A stretch of DNA of 64,000 bases, from NCBI RefSeq assembly GCF_943914805.1, contig NZ_CALUDM010000003.1, positions 1 through 64,000 of the forward strand. Reading direction: 5' to 3'. Source of the DNA: an uncultured Acinetobacter sp. GTDB lineage: Bacteria > Pseudomonadota > Gammaproteobacteria > Pseudomonadales > Moraxellaceae. Position 1 is the first letter of the stretch. Each line of letters opens with the position of its first letter. Shown here in pieces: positions 37,159-47,073 of the stretch. The notes under the pieces are model-generated. The model made no database searches. It saw only the letters and a list, made by a program, of their open reading frames with translations, and was not told the DNA's origin. A program made the position numbers and the translations under genes.

Positions 37159-37314
37159 TTATTTAATTTTAGCTTCTTTGAAAATTACGTGCTGACGGAT
37201 TTTTGGATCAAATTTTTTGATTTCCATTTTTTCCGGCATAGTACGTTTGTTCTTAGTTGTGGTATAGAAATAACCTGTACCAGCAGTAGAAACTAGGCGA
37301 ATTTTATCACGCAT
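37159..37314 (-). CDS. rpmG: Ribosomal protein bL33
   Basis: A 51-aa protein read from the minus strand: [19 protein letters not shown], then [16 protein letters not shown] and VIFKEAKIK. This is the L33 of the 50S subunit, in the zinc-free form: the CXXC pairs of zinc-binding L33 are absent. It lies 12 bp after rpmB, forming the usual rpmB-rpmG operon. Confidence 0.96.
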   Translation of the reverse strand: MRDKIRLVSTAGTGYFYTTTKNKRTMPEKMEIKKFDPKIRQHVIFKEAKIK

Positions 37315-37326
37315 GGTTCAGACTCC

Positions 37327-37563
37327 TTAGATCTTTTGACCTTGAGCACGTAGGTCAGCAACAACCTTTTCAATGCCCAATTTGTCGATAATACGCATAC
37401 CTTTAGTGGTTAAGCGAAGACGTACAAAACGTTTTTCGCTTTCTAACCAGAAACGGTGGTGATGCAGGTTCGGCTCGAACCGGCGTTTGGTTTTGTTGTT
37501 GGCGTGTGAGACGTTGTTACCAACGACTGGACGCTTGCCGGTAACTTGGCAAACCTTAGACAT
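37327..37563 (-). CDS. rpmB: Ribosomal protein bL28
   Basis: A 78-aa L28 of the 50S subunit: [29 protein letters not shown] is the family N-terminus, followed by [28 protein letters not shown]. First in the rpmB-rpmG operon. Confidence 0.97.
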
Positions 37564-37728
37564 GGTGTAACTCCATTGATTTAGCCAACAGCAAATCTGT
37601 ATGGCCAGTCAAAATAAAACGGATTGAATTCATTCAAGGGGCGTTTTATATCAAAATTCCGCTTAAAAGACAAGCGGAATCGACAAAAACGTAGCATGAA
37701 CTATATCGATAGCTCATGCCTTGATCAG

Positions 37729-39177
37729 TTAGCGGAGAAAGGCTTTCTCTAAAATTTTATTTAAAGGTTTATCGTATGGTGGCAAGATGAATTTCAAGCT
37801 GAATAGCTTAGGAATAGACATCATTGAACGTTCATGCGATAAACTAAAGAAACCTTCCGGACCGTGATATTTCCCCATTCCTGATGCACCAACGCCTCCA
37901 AATGGTAGGTCGTCTTGTGCAACATGGGTAACTACTGCATTTTGACCAAAGTGCCCAGAATGTGTACGTTGAGCAACATACTCTGCGCGAGCATCGTCAA
38001 AGTCGAAGTAGTATAATGCAAGTGGACGTGGTCTGCTATTAATAAAGTCAATAACATCGTCTATTTGATCATATTCCATGATCGGAAGAACTGGACCGAA
38101 GATTTCATTTTTCATGAGATCCATAGTCGGTAGCACGCTTGTAACGAATGTAGGTGCAATTTTACGAACAGGTGCTAAGTCTTCATTCTTCGGATTAAGC
38201 TCAGTCAGCTGTGCACCTTGCTGGCGAGCATCTTCTAAATAGCCTTGAATACGGTTGTATTGTTTGTCATTAATAATCGATGTGTAATCTTGATTATCAC
38301 GCAAGCTTGGGTACATTGCAGTTGCCGCTTCTTTAAAGCTTGCAATAAATTCTGCAGTTTTGCCTTTAGGTAAGAATATATAGTCAGGTGCAACACAGGT
38401 TTGGCCTGCATTCCATAATTTACCAAAAGAAATACGTTCAGCAACGATTTTCATGTCACTAGATGGATGCACAATAACAGGTGATTTGCCACCCAATTCT
38501 AAAATCACAGGAACAAGGTTTTGAGATGCAGCAGCCATTACGGTTTTGCCGACATTACTTGAACCAGTGAAAATGATTTTATCAAACGCCAAATGGCTAA
38601 ATTCATCGGAAACTTGTCCACCGCCATTGATGACTGTTACAAGTTCTTGAGGGAAAGCTTCAGATAATGCATTTTCTAAAACAAGACCAAAATTTGCAGA
38701 TGCGCTTGAAATTTTGATCATGGCGTGGTTACCCGCAGCCAATGCGCAGATTAAAGGCCCTACCGAAAGTAATAATGGGTAGTTCCATGGTGCAATAATC
38801 CCAATCACACCTAAAGGTTGATATTGTACCCATGCTTTGGCAGGTTGGTGTAACATAGAAACGTGACGCTTAGATGGTTTCATCCAAGCGGTTAAATGCT
38901 TGCTATAATATTTAATTTGCTCTAAACATGTAAGTAACTCACCGATTTTCGATTCGCTGAATGAGCGGTTGCCGTAATCTTGATTGATTGCTTCTGCAAT
39001 TTGATCTTGATATTTAACGAGAACTTTCTTTAAGCGTGCGAGACGTTCAATACGTTCCTTTGCAGTAGGCATAGGATAACGTTGATATGCAGCTTTCTGT
39101 TGTTGCAGAACGTCATGCATATGTTGAATTTCAGGGGAAAAGGGAGTCATTGAATTTGTTTTTGTATGACTGTTCAT
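37729..39177 (-). CDS. Aldehyde dehydrogenase, coniferyl-aldehyde DH-like
   Basis: A 482-aa NAD(P)-dependent aldehyde dehydrogenase. It has IIAPWNYPLLLSVGPL, the glutamate motif VILELGGKSPVIV and the catalytic cysteine in NAGQTCVAPDY. The overall sequence resembles coniferyl-aldehyde dehydrogenase-like enzymes, but long-chain or other aldehydes are equally possible substrates. Two in-frame starts, 39189 and 39177, cannot be separated by ribosome-binding site. It is divergent from a TetR-type regulator, which likely controls it. Confidence 0.87.
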   Translation of the reverse strand: MNSHTKTNSMTPFSPEIQHMHDVLQQQKAAYQRYPMPTAKERIERLARLKKVLVKYQDQIAEAINQDYGNRSFSESKIGELLTCLEQIKYYSKHLTAWMKPSKRHVSMLHQPAKAWVQYQPLGVIGIIAPWNYPLLLSVGPLICALAAGNHAMIKISSASANFGLVLENALSEAFPQELVTVINGGGQVSDEFSHLAFDKIIFTGSSNVGKTVMAAASQNLVPVILELGGKSPVIVHPSSDMKIVAERISFGKLWNAGQTCVAPDYIFLPKGKTAEFIASFKEAATAMYPSLRDNQDYTSIINDKQYNRIQGYLEDARQQGAQLTELNPKNEDLAPVRKIAPTFVTSVLPTMDLMKNEIFGPVLPIMEYDQIDDVIDFINSRPRPLALYYFDFDDARAEYVAQRTHSGHFGQNAVVTHVAQDDLPFGGVGASGMGKYHGPEGFFSLSHERSMMSIPKLFSLKFILPPYDKPLNKILEKAFLR

Positions 39178-39216
39178 GACGAGTACCATTTACGAATAGG
39201 TTAATATAATATATTT

Positions 39217-39236
39217 TTTAGAGTAAATGCTCTAAA
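39217..39236. promoter_or_regulatory. Candidate operator between ALDH and TetR genes
   Basis: TTTAGAGTAAATGCTCTAAA is a perfect 7-bp inverted repeat with a six-base spacer in the 100-bp divergent gap. The position and symmetry suit a TetR-family operator controlling both promoters. Confidence 0.6.
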
Positions 39237-39289
39237 TAGTCAAGTCACTTTATGTTTAGCTTGCGCTAACGGTTAAAAATGGTAATAGG

Positions 39290-39982
39290 ATGTCGAGCTC
39301 CAAAACTTTAAAAACGAAAGACCGAATTTTGCAGATTAGTCTGCAACTTTTTAATGAACGTGGTGAGCGTTCTGTCACGACAAACCATATAGCTGCTGAG
39401 CTTGGGATTAGTCCTGGAAATTTGTATTACCATTTTCGCAACAAGCAAGAGATCATCAAAGAGTTGATGGAGCAGTACCAAAAAGAAACTTTAGACATGC
39501 TCTCATTACCCGATGACCGTGCAGTCAATGCAAACGATAAGATTCGTTATTTCCAAGTTTTAAGCAGTCAATTATGGGAATTCCGTTTTTTACATCGTGA
39601 TGTTTATCATTTGGTCGAGAATAACGAAGATTTTAGGAAAATTTATCCACGCTTTGCAGGCAAAGTGATGCAACAAGGGCAAAAAATTTATCATGCCTTT
39701 GTTGAAGCAGGCTTAATGCAAATGACGCCTTCAGAAATCGAAGCTTTAATTATCAATATTTGGATTGTACTGACCAACTGGACTAATTTTTTATATATGT
39801 CTGGGCATTTGAGCGATTCAAATCATTTGGATGAAAAGTGGATTTGGCAAGCTTTGCGACAAATGGTGTTTCTAGAAGGCCCATATTTACGTGGTGAAAG
39901 CCGTGAAACCTATGAGCGCTTATTGGAAAGTTTTGGTTCTTCCGAATTATTTGCCAGTTTATCGTCTATTCAGCAAGATTGA
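39290..39982 (+). CDS. TetR-family transcriptional regulator
   Basis: A 230-aa regulator with an N-terminal helix-turn-helix (RILQISLQLFNERGERSVTTNHIAAELGISPGNLYYHF) and a helical C-terminal ligand domain rich in Trp and Phe, which suggests a hydrophobic ligand. Divergent from the aldehyde dehydrogenase gene across a palindromic operator candidate, so it likely represses that gene and itself. Confidence 0.9.
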   Translation: MSSSKTLKTKDRILQISLQLFNERGERSVTTNHIAAELGISPGNLYYHFRNKQEIIKELMEQYQKETLDMLSLPDDRAVNANDKIRYFQVLSSQLWEFRFLHRDVYHLVENNEDFRKIYPRFAGKVMQQGQKIYHAFVEAGLMQMTPSEIEALIINIWIVLTNWTNFLYMSGHLSDSNHLDEKWIWQALRQMVFLEGPYLRGESRETYERLLESFGSSELFASLSSIQQD

Positions 39983-40067
39983 TCTACAACGATGATTGAA
40001 AGCTGCTAAAAAAGCGTTAGAATATTCGGCTGTTTTTAAAGTTAACTTATAAGTGATATACATCAAC

Positions 40068-40934
40068 ATGAACATGACCACTGCCAACACAGCACGTTTA
40101 CTGATTACTTGTGAAGACAAGCCTGGTATCGTGCAAGCTGTATCGAGCTTTTTGTATCATCAAGGCGCAAATATTACCGCGCTTGATCAATATGCGACAG
40201 AAGCTCAGGGTGGACGTTACTTTATGCGTGTTGAGTTCGAATTGGATCATTTACAAACACGTCGTGATAGTTTGCTTCAGACTTTTGCAACGAATGTTGC
40301 TGAGCGTTATGCAATGCATTGGCGTTTGGCGCTCGTAAGTGATACTAAAAAAGTCGGTATTTTAGTGTCTAAAGTTGACCATGCTTTGCTTGAGCTGTTA
40401 TGGCGTCATTCACGTGGTGGATTGCCGTGTGAAATTACTCAGGTAGTTTCTAACCACGAAGATTTACGTGAGTCAGTTGAGAACTTCGGCATTCCATTTT
40501 ATGTTGTTCCTGTCAATAAAGAGAACAAACGTGAAGCGTATGCTCAGATTGATGAGTTGATGCAAGGCAATGACTTATTGGTTCTTGCACGTTATATGCA
40601 AATTTTGGATGAAGAATTTGTTCAAAAATGGGAAATGAAAATTATCAATATTCATCATTCATTCTTACCTGCATTTGTCGGCGCAAATCCGTATAAGCAA
40701 GCATATGAAAAGGGTGTGAAGTTGATTGGTGCAACAGCGCATTATGTGACTGCCGATTTAGACCAAGGTCCGATTATTGAGCAAGATGTAGAACGTGTAA
40801 ATCATGATTTTACAGTTGAACAATTACGTGAGTTAGGTCAAGACGTAGAGCGAAATGTTTTAGCAAGAGCGGTAAAATGGCATCTTGAAGACCGTATTAT
40901 TGTCGATGGAAATAAGACTGTTGTATTTCAATGA
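40068..40934 (+). CDS. purU: Formyltetrahydrofolate deformylase
   Basis: Hydrolyses 10-formyl-THF to formate and THF, balancing one-carbon pools. The 288-aa protein has an N-terminal ACT domain (LLITCEDKPGIVQAVSSFLY) and a C-terminal formyltransferase-like domain. The latter carries the catalytic asparagine-histidine region NIHHSFLPAF and GATAHYVTADLDQGPIIEQD. Start 40068 or 40074; the GTG at 40053 is less likely. Followed by a terminator. Confidence 0.95.
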   Translation: MNMTTANTARLLITCEDKPGIVQAVSSFLYHQGANITALDQYATEAQGGRYFMRVEFELDHLQTRRDSLLQTFATNVAERYAMHWRLALVSDTKKVGILVSKVDHALLELLWRHSRGGLPCEITQVVSNHEDLRESVENFGIPFYVVPVNKENKREAYAQIDELMQGNDLLVLARYMQILDEEFVQKWEMKIINIHHSFLPAFVGANPYKQAYEKGVKLIGATAHYVTADLDQGPIIEQDVERVNHDFTVEQLRELGQDVERNVLARAVKWHLEDRIIVDGNKTVVFQ

Positions 40935-40977
40935 TATGTGAATAATACGTGAAAGTTATCGTATAAAATGTTAGAAG

Positions 40978-41003
40978 AAAAGGATGCTTAAGGCATCCTT
41001 TTT
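40978..41003 (+). terminator. Terminator of purU
   Basis: Stem GGATGC / GCATCC with five-base loop, preceded by four A residues and followed by a T run. Confidence 0.88.
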
Positions 41004-41051
41004 ACATTTTTAATTAGGAAAATCGATCATTAGCAACGAAAAAGTAGTTGC

Positions 41052-41072
41052 AAATGAAAACACTTCTCATTT
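41052..41072 (+). promoter_or_regulatory. Weak Fur-like palindrome upstream of tonB
   Basis: AAATGA..TCATTT form an imperfect 21-bp palindrome (eight of ten pairs) about 95 bp before tonB. The position suits iron control of tonB-exbBD, but the match to the Fur consensus is only about half, so this is tentative. Confidence 0.3.
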
Positions 41073-41166
41073 ATCATTGAAGCACTTTAGTTGTTCTATT
41101 CGATGCGCTTGATCTAGAAAATACTTTGTTTTGTAGTTTGAGTCAGTTTTAGGTATTTAGATTCTT

Positions 41167-41925
41167 ATGAGTCACTCTTCCACAGCACCACTTCATACGC
41201 CTCCACCGATGAAGAAAAAAGTTATTGCGGCTATTTTAGCTGTAATCGTTGGTCATGTCGGTGTTCTCTGGGCTGTTAGTCAAATGAAAGCACCAGAATT
41301 ACCTCAAATCAAAAAAGAACCTTTAAAAGTTAAATTTGTAAAGATTAAAGAACCGCCACCGCCTAAAGAGCTTCCTAAGCCGAAAGAACCACCAAAACCT
41401 AAACAAGTTAAGATTGTTGAAAAAGAGTTACCACCACCACCGAAAAAAGTGGAAAAGATTGTAGAAGTCAAAAAAACTGAAACCAAGAAAGTTGTAGAGA
41501 AAACTGTAAAAGCAGAACCTGCACCTGTGGTTTCAACGACAGTGACGACAACAGTCACAGCAAAAACTACACCAAAGGTTGAACCTGAACCCGCTCCAAA
41601 AGCTGAAAAAGTAGCTGAGCCAATACAATCTTCTCCAAAAAGTGTTTCTATTGGTGGAAGTGGCGTGCAATGGAGCCGATCTCCAAAATTGAGTTTTAAA
41701 TCAAGTGAATTAACAAGTAGCTGTCGTGTTGTTATTTCAATTAAAGCCAATGAGAAGGGTAGTGTAACCAGTGCCAGTGTAAAGAATTCAAGCTGTAGTC
41801 CTGAATTGACCAATAAAGTTTCAACTTCAGTTCGCAATGCAAAATTTAAACCTTATAAAGAAAATGGTATCGCTTATCCAATTAGTGCAGAGCAACCATT
41901 TGATTTAACACCGACTACAAGATAA
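41167..41925 (+). CDS. tonB: TonB energy-transducing protein
   Basis: A 252-aa inner-membrane anchored periplasmic protein linking the proton motive force to outer-membrane receptors. It has a TM helix at about 18-38, then a Pro/Lys-rich spacer (EPPPPKELPKPKEPPKPK), and a C-terminal TonB domain (CRVVISIKANEKGSVTSASVKNSS). First of three genes; exbB starts 12 bp later. Confidence 0.94.
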   Translation: MSHSSTAPLHTPPPMKKKVIAAILAVIVGHVGVLWAVSQMKAPELPQIKKEPLKVKFVKIKEPPPPKELPKPKEPPKPKQVKIVEKELPPPPKKVEKIVEVKKTETKKVVEKTVKAEPAPVVSTTVTTTVTAKTTPKVEPEPAPKAEKVAEPIQSSPKSVSIGGSGVQWSRSPKLSFKSSELTSSCRVVISIKANEKGSVTSASVKNSSCSPELTNKVSTSVRNAKFKPYKENGIAYPISAEQPFDLTPTTR

Positions 41926-41937
41926 TAGGAGTTCTAT

Positions 41938-42561
41938 ATGAACTTTTCAGTTTATTGGCAACATGCTGATGCAGTCAGTAAAACACTGTATTTCGTGTTA
42001 TTGGCAATGTCTATCGCAACGTGGACTGTGTTCATTCTGCGTATTTTAGGCACTCGCCAACTCAAGCAAATTGCTCAGGCTCAATTGACTCAAGCAATGG
42101 CTGCATTAAAAGCTAAACTTGCGCCATTAGGTTTTGAACAGCGTAAAGCAGTTGCTGAACAAGCTTTATTACGTCAAATTTCAGTAGAAAAAGCCAATGC
42201 TGAAAAAGGTGTTTCTGTTTTAGGAACAATAGCTTCACTTGCTCCGTTTGTCGGTTTATTCGGTACAGTGTGGGGGATTTTCCATGCATTGGTTGCTGTT
42301 GGTAAGAGTGGTCAAGCTGGTTTAGCACAAGTGGCTACTCCAGTAGGTGAAGCACTGATCATGACAGGTTTAGGTCTTGCAGTAGCGATTCCTGCGGTAT
42401 TGGCTTATAACATCTGTGTTCGTTTTAACCGTACATTGTCAAATGACTTACAAGATCATGCGCATGGTTTGCTGATTGACACGATGCTGCAACAAGATTC
42501 TTCAACTCAAAAAGTTGAATCGGCATCTACACAAAATGGTTTAGTTGGAGGTCAAGTTTAA
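41938..42561 (+). CDS. exbB: ExbB proton-channel subunit
   Basis: A 207-aa MotA/TolQ/ExbB protein with three membrane helices: YFVLLAMSIATWTVFILRIL, GTIASLAPFVGLFGTVWGIFHAL and LIMTGLGLAVAIPAVLAYNICV. The last two carry the channel-forming residues of the family. AGGAG precedes the ATG. Its stop overlaps the exbD start by one base, indicating translational coupling. Confidence 0.95.
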   Translation: MNFSVYWQHADAVSKTLYFVLLAMSIATWTVFILRILGTRQLKQIAQAQLTQAMAALKAKLAPLGFEQRKAVAEQALLRQISVEKANAEKGVSVLGTIASLAPFVGLFGTVWGIFHALVAVGKSGQAGLAQVATPVGEALIMTGLGLAVAIPAVLAYNICVRFNRTLSNDLQDHAHGLLIDTMLQQDSSTQKVESASTQNGLVGGQV

Positions 42562-42965
42562 TGGGCTTTCAATTGGGAGAAGACAATGATTCTGGCATGA
42601 ATGAGATGAACCTCATTCCGCTGATCGACATTATGTTGGTATTGATGATCATCTTTTTGGTGACAGCAACCGTTGCTAACCCATCGATACCATTAACCTT
42701 ACCGAAGACCACGGCTGAAGTACTTGCACCGCCACCTGAAGCGATTACGATTAGTATTAATCAACAAGGTGAAGTGGCTTGGAATGATCAAATTATTACG
42801 CTTGATGAGCTGTCAAAACGCTTTGATGAAGCGGGTCAAAAGCCAGTAAAACCAGCTGTACAACTGAGAGCGGATAAAGAATCTCGTTATGATACAGTTG
42901 CACAAGTGATGTCACGTGCAAGTGAAGCAGGTTTAAATGATCTGGCTTTTATGAGTGATAATTAA
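42561..42965 (+). CDS. exbD: ExbD proton-channel subunit
   Basis: A 134-aa partner of ExbB with one N-terminal membrane helix, MNLIPLIDIMLVLMIIFLV. It carries the essential aspartate in PLIDIM and a periplasmic domain that contacts TonB. Overlap with exbB and the downstream terminator show it ends the tonB-exbB-exbD operon. Confidence 0.95.
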   Translation: MGFQLGEDNDSGMNEMNLIPLIDIMLVLMIIFLVTATVANPSIPLTLPKTTAEVLAPPPEAITISINQQGEVAWNDQIITLDELSKRFDEAGQKPVKPAVQLRADKESRYDTVAQVMSRASEAGLNDLAFMSDN

Positions 42966-43005
42966 TTCAATCATTATTCTATTTGAACAGTGAAATTTTG
43001 ATATT

Positions 43006-43036
43006 AAAAAGCGATCTAAACAAGATCGCTTTTTTT
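43006..43036. terminator. Bidirectional terminator, exbD / msrA
   Basis: Stem AAAAAGCGATC / GATCGCTTTTT with a seven-base loop between convergent genes. Confidence 0.92.
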
Positions 43037-43060
43037 AATTCAATGATTTAGTTGAGTGAG

Positions 43061-43579
43061 CTATTTAAGTAAATCTTGGAATTTTGTCCGTAACTTTAAA
43101 AGTTTCGGTGGGATCGAGAAGTTACAATAGCCTTGAGATGGATTTTTAGCGAAGAAGTTTTGATGATATTCTTCAGCAGGATAGAATGTAGGACTTGGGC
43201 TAAGTTCAGTAACGATTGGCAAGCCATCTGCTTTTAATTGCTCAATATATTGCTCAGCTTCAGCTTTTTGTTGTTCATTAAAATAATAAATAACAGAGCG
43301 ATACTGTGTGCCAATATCATTGCCCTGACGGTTTAATGTGGTTGGATCATGGATTGCAAAAAACACATCAAGCAATTGTTTAAAAGTAATTTGGGCTTCA
43401 TCAAAATCAACCAAAATCACTTCAGCATGTCCAGTATTACCTGTACAAATGTCTTCATAACTTGGATCTTGGGTGACACCGCCTGCATAACCACTTACTA
43501 CTTTTTCTACACCTTTTAATTGTAGAAAAACAGATTCAGTACACCAAAAACATCCACCACCCAAAAGTGCTTGTTGCAT
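43061..43579 (-). CDS. msrA: Peptide methionine sulfoxide reductase MsrA
   Basis: A 172-aa enzyme reducing Met-S-sulfoxide. The motif [10 protein letters not shown] gives the catalytic cysteine C10, and GYAGG and the late [10 protein letters not shown] match MsrA. No MsrB domain is fused and no signal peptide is present, so it is cytoplasmic. It faces exbD across a shared terminator. Confidence 0.96.
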   Translation of the reverse strand: MQQALLGGGCFWCTESVFLQLKGVEKVVSGYAGGVTQDPSYEDICTGNTGHAEVILVDFDEAQITFKQLLDVFFAIHDPTTLNRQGNDIGTQYRSVIYYFNEQQKAEAEQYIEQLKADGLPIVTELSPSPTFYPAEEYHQNFFAKNPSQGYCNFSIPPKLLKLRTKFQDLLK

Positions 43580-43724
43580 TGTGCCATCCTTTAATTATAA
43601 ATACTGACTATTGAGAATATAGAAAATTTACGTGAATTACTCATATAAAATTGATCTTAAAACGTAACAAGATTATGAGTTTCAAAACCCTGTTCAATCA
43701 AATTTCTATGGAGTGCTATGCTCT

Positions 43725-44168
43725 TTATGGTGTCGTGGTTGTGTATTGCAATAGGCGATTGCCATGTTTATCTAATAGCTTAAGCGTTTTGTCATACACT
43801 TGGTAAGCGGTCACTTTATTGAGGGCTTCGTTATAGTTGTTACTAAGTTGCATGTCTTTGCACAACATTTTGCTTGATGCTAATTGACCTAAATTTATAT
43901 GCTCTCCTTTGATCGCATAGAGTCCCATTAAACGATTACAACCATCTGTACCACTGACACGTAAATCTGATCCGAATTGAATATTGGGCACAATACGTGA
44001 CGCTGCATTTGCCTTATATTCAGTCGCACCAATATAAGTAAGTACCCAATTTTTATTCTGCAATAAACTTAAATTCTTCGCTTGCTGGTCCTGACTTGGC
44101 ATAGATGTACATCCTGCTGCCAATAAAGTTGAGGTGATTAAAGCGGTCGCAATTGCAGATTTCAACAT
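43725..44168 (-). CDS. META-domain lipoprotein (HslJ-like)
   Basis: A 147-aa lipoprotein: lipobox LAAGC at C20, then a META/HslJ domain (NWVLTYIGAT, NIQFGSDLRVSGTDGCNRLMGLY, SKMLC). In E. coli HslJ is linked to heat-shock and novobiocin tolerance. ATG 44168 chosen over TTG 44189 because AGAG precedes it and the signal is cleaner. Confidence 0.85.
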   Translation of the reverse strand: MLKSAIATALITSTLLAAGCTSMPSQDQQAKNLSLLQNKNWVLTYIGATEYKANAASRIVPNIQFGSDLRVSGTDGCNRLMGLYAIKGEHINLGQLASSKMLCKDMQLSNNYNEALNKVTAYQVYDKTLKLLDKHGNRLLQYTTTTP

Positions 44169-44268
44169 AAGTATTCTCTTTAATTTCAATTGTTTTAAAC
44201 GTATGGTTTTATATAAATAAAAAATATCCGAATCTTAATTTATACACAAACTAAATTACAAAATCATT

Positions 44269-45330
44269 TTATTGCGTTTGCTCTTGAGGCAAACCAAAGC
44301 GAACAACTTTTGAAAAATTAGTGCTGTTTTGGTATTTAAAATGAGCAAACTCTGCAGTTCGTGGGTTAATGTGTGCTTTGTCATACCATTGCTTCATTGT
44401 CCATTGTTGGTTTAAAGCACCTAGATCGTAAAGATAATTGGGCAAATAACCTGAAGCAAATAGACGATAATCAATAGGCAGTTTCTGGGGGGAAATGGCT
44501 TGAACCATGTCAAAAACCAAGGTCGTACAGTTACTGGTTAAAGTGTTATACCATTTTGGTGTTTTCGTCAATTGGTTTGATTTGATTAAGTATTCTTCAA
44601 AAAGCGCTTTCATTTCAGATTTTGGCATTTTGACTGGGAAAAAATAAACCTGTTCACCACGAATATTGCTACGTGTATAGACAATATCCTTTTCATCCGC
44701 AGCAATTAAACTCAGTTCAAACTGTCTAAAAAATCCACCAAAAGCCGAAAAGCTTTCCGTTTTTTCTTTGCGAATTTCAATCGAAAAGACCAAAGGCTTT
44801 TGATCTGAAAAGTCGAAACTGACTAAGGTGTGGGCGATTTCGGGCCCCATCCAATAAGAGGTAATGATATTTACCCCTGTGATGTGATCTAAATTATAAG
44901 TACGAGTATCCCAGTGTTCATCATATTGACTTTCTGAATGCCAATTGAAGTTTCGAATATTGTGAATGGTGACTAAATTACCTTGCTGTTGATAGCTGAA
45001 AATTCTAGAAACCTCAGGACTCCATTGTCGATTTTGTTGTGCTGGAATATTGAAATACCACAATAAACTGACAATAAAGGCCAAGATATAAATCAAGCCA
45101 TCCGTTTTACGATTAAGAATTTTTTTTGTGAAGTAGAGCCCTAATACACTCAGTGCAAAGCCAATCCAAATAATGATCAATATCGAGCTAAAAATTTCCC
45201 CGAAAGGTTGTTGAATCCAAACGGCAAAGCAGAACCAAACAGAGCTGAAAATGACAAAAAGACTAAAGAAGGAATGTATGAAAAACATTCCTAAAGTTGG
45301 AAAGAATGGTTTTTTGCCAAGGCTCTGCAT
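44269..45330 (-). CDS. DUF4105-type membrane protein
   Basis: A 353-aa protein with three N-terminal membrane helices (about 16-35, 44-65, 78-95) and a DUF4105-like domain (Lnb-type). A cysteine in SNCTTLVFDMV and a histidine in AHTLVSFDF are the pair expected of the NlpC/P60-like fold. Its enzymatic role in this group is unknown; lipid or peptidoglycan processing are possibilities. It lies 37 bp after folA on the same strand. Confidence 0.8.
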   Translation of the reverse strand: MQSLGKKPFFPTLGMFFIHSFFSLFVIFSSVWFCFAVWIQQPFGEIFSSILIIIWIGFALSVLGLYFTKKILNRKTDGLIYILAFIVSLLWYFNIPAQQNRQWSPEVSRIFSYQQQGNLVTIHNIRNFNWHSESQYDEHWDTRTYNLDHITGVNIITSYWMGPEIAHTLVSFDFSDQKPLVFSIEIRKEKTESFSAFGGFFRQFELSLIAADEKDIVYTRSNIRGEQVYFFPVKMPKSEMKALFEEYLIKSNQLTKTPKWYNTLTSNCTTLVFDMVQAISPQKLPIDYRLFASGYLPNYLYDLGALNQQWTMKQWYDKAHINPRTAEFAHFKYQNSTNFSKVVRFGLPQEQTQ

Positions 45331-45367
45331 AGTGAGTCATTTTTATTGAGATGGAACAAGATTACCC

Positions 45368-45880
45368 TTATTTTTGATAAGTTGCGAACTCAAATGCAAT
45401 GCCTGTTTTTTCATCGATATGTGCTTCGCTGGCAATTTTTTTAAATTCTTTTGGAATTTCGGGGTAGTGTGCATCACCTTGAACATCAAGTTCGACATGG
45501 GTGAGCTCTAAACGGTCTGCAATTGTCATGGTTTGTTTAAAAATTTCACCACCACCAATGATAAAAATACTTGCAGGTTTTTCCGAAGCTTGCACATCTG
45601 GGATTGCGAGTTCTAAAGCATCTTCAATACTATGCGCTGTTTTTACGCCATCAAATGACCAATTCGTGTCACGAGTAATGACCCAATTCACACGTTTTGG
45701 TAGCGCACGACCCATGGATTCAAGTGTTTTACGCCCCATCAGCACCACACCACCTTGGGTGATTTCTTTAAAGTGCTTGAGGTCAGCTGAAATATGCCAA
45801 GGTAGGTCATTGCCTTTGCCAATGCAGTGCTGTTGATCCATGGCAACCACATGCACAATTTCAAAATTTTTAAATGCCAT
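45368..45880 (-). CDS. folA: Dihydrofolate reductase
   Basis: A 170-aa NADPH-dependent reductase producing THF. LPWHISADLKHFKEIT carries the active-site acid, and VVLMGRKTLESMGRALPKRVN and FIIGGGEIFKQTM are NADPH-contacting motifs. Adjacent to thyA, as expected for folate-coupled dTMP synthesis. Confidence 0.96.
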   Translation of the reverse strand: MAFKNFEIVHVVAMDQQHCIGKGNDLPWHISADLKHFKEITQGGVVLMGRKTLESMGRALPKRVNWVITRDTNWSFDGVKTAHSIEDALELAIPDVQASEKPASIFIIGGGEIFKQTMTIADRLELTHVELDVQGDAHYPEIPKEFKKIASEAHIDEKTGIAFEFATYQK

Positions 45881-45905
45881 AACGTACTCGTTCTAATCGT
45901 TCCCA

Positions 45906-45957
45906 ACCTCTTTTTGTTCATTGTCAAAGAGAGGTGGTTTTCCCTCGTTCAAGGAAA
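45906..45957. repeat. Degenerate palindromic repeat between folA and thyA
   Basis: CCTCTTT / AAAGAGAGG with a 12-base interior, then TCCCTCGTTCAAGGAAATGA. It has the same CT-rich palindrome plan as the other intergenic repeats but is diverged; membership in that family is tentative. Confidence 0.4.
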
Positions 45958-45975
45958 TGAAGGTATTTTATAAAA

Positions 45976-46818
45976 TTAAACTGCCACAGGAGCTTTAATT
46001 GCAGGATGCGACTCATAACCTACAATTTCAATATCTTCAAATTTGAAATCGAAAATATCTGTAATTTCAGGATTTAATTTGAGTTGGCATAGTGCTAAAG
46101 GATCACGAGTAAGCTGTAATTTGGCTTGTTCAAAATGATTGACATATAAATGCGTATCACCGCCTGTCCAAACAAAGTCACCTACACCTAAGCCACAAAC
46201 CTGAGCAATCATGTGTGTGAGTAGGGCATAACTGGCAATGTTAAACGGTACACCTAAGAAAACGTCAGCACTACGTTGATACAGTTGGCAAGAGAGCTTT
46301 CCATCCTGAACAAAGAATTGGAAAAGGGTATGACATGGCGGTAATGCGACATTACCTGCTTCATTCGGATTCCAGCCTGAAACGATTAAACGACGTGAAT
46401 TAGGATTGGTTTTGATTTCATTAATTAACCATTTAATTTGATCAAAGCCGTCATTTTCATACAAACCATTGTCTAATTTGGTTGCGCCAAAGTTACGCCA
46501 TTGATGACCATAGACTGGCCCCAATTCACCTTCAGGACGTCCAAAACGAGCAGTTTGTTCCGCAGTCGACCATTCATCCCAAATAGAAACTTTGTTGTCT
46601 TTTAGATATTGAACGTTGGTGTCGCCTTTTAAAAACCACAGTAGCTCAATTACGATTGAACGGAAATGCACTTTTTTTGTGGTTAATAATGGGAAGCCTT
46701 TAGAAAGGTCAAAACGCATCTGATGACCAAATACAGAACGTGTACCCGTACCTGTACGATCACCTTTGTCACCGCCATTGTCTAGGATATGTTGTAAGAG
46801 GTCTAAATACGCTTTCAT
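45976..46818 (-). CDS. thyA: Thymidylate synthase
   Basis: A 280-aa enzyme converting dUMP to dTMP with methylene-THF. Visible motifs: [19 protein letters not shown], the catalytic cysteine region [13 protein letters not shown], and [22 protein letters not shown]. The open frame runs to 46890, but [15 protein letters not shown] is the standard start with GGA upstream. Confidence 0.97.
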   Translation of the reverse strand: MKAYLDLLQHILDNGGDKGDRTGTGTRSVFGHQMRFDLSKGFPLLTTKKVHFRSIVIELLWFLKGDTNVQYLKDNKVSIWDEWSTAEQTARFGRPEGELGPVYGHQWRNFGATKLDNGLYENDGFDQIKWLINEIKTNPNSRRLIVSGWNPNEAGNVALPPCHTLFQFFVQDGKLSCQLYQRSADVFLGVPFNIASYALLTHMIAQVCGLGVGDFVWTGGDTHLYVNHFEQAKLQLTRDPLALCQLKLNPEITDIFDFKFEDIEIVGYESHPAIKAPVAV

Positions 46819-47073
46819 AAATTTTCCAATCTGAGGATGAATCATTGCATGAAGAGAGACAGATTCGGTCACCCTAACAAGGATTCTCACTGCTTCTAAA
46901 TGACATCCGAGTTTATACTAATCTGACAATTTTATTAAGCCTGATTGATTTTAGTCTAACTAATTTCAGATTATTTTTATTGCCATCATCTTGTATCAAA
47001 ACCTTGTATTCATATATTGGAAATTTCTGTTATGAGCATCAGTTGGAATCTGCTTCCTGCATTTTAAGAAAGT

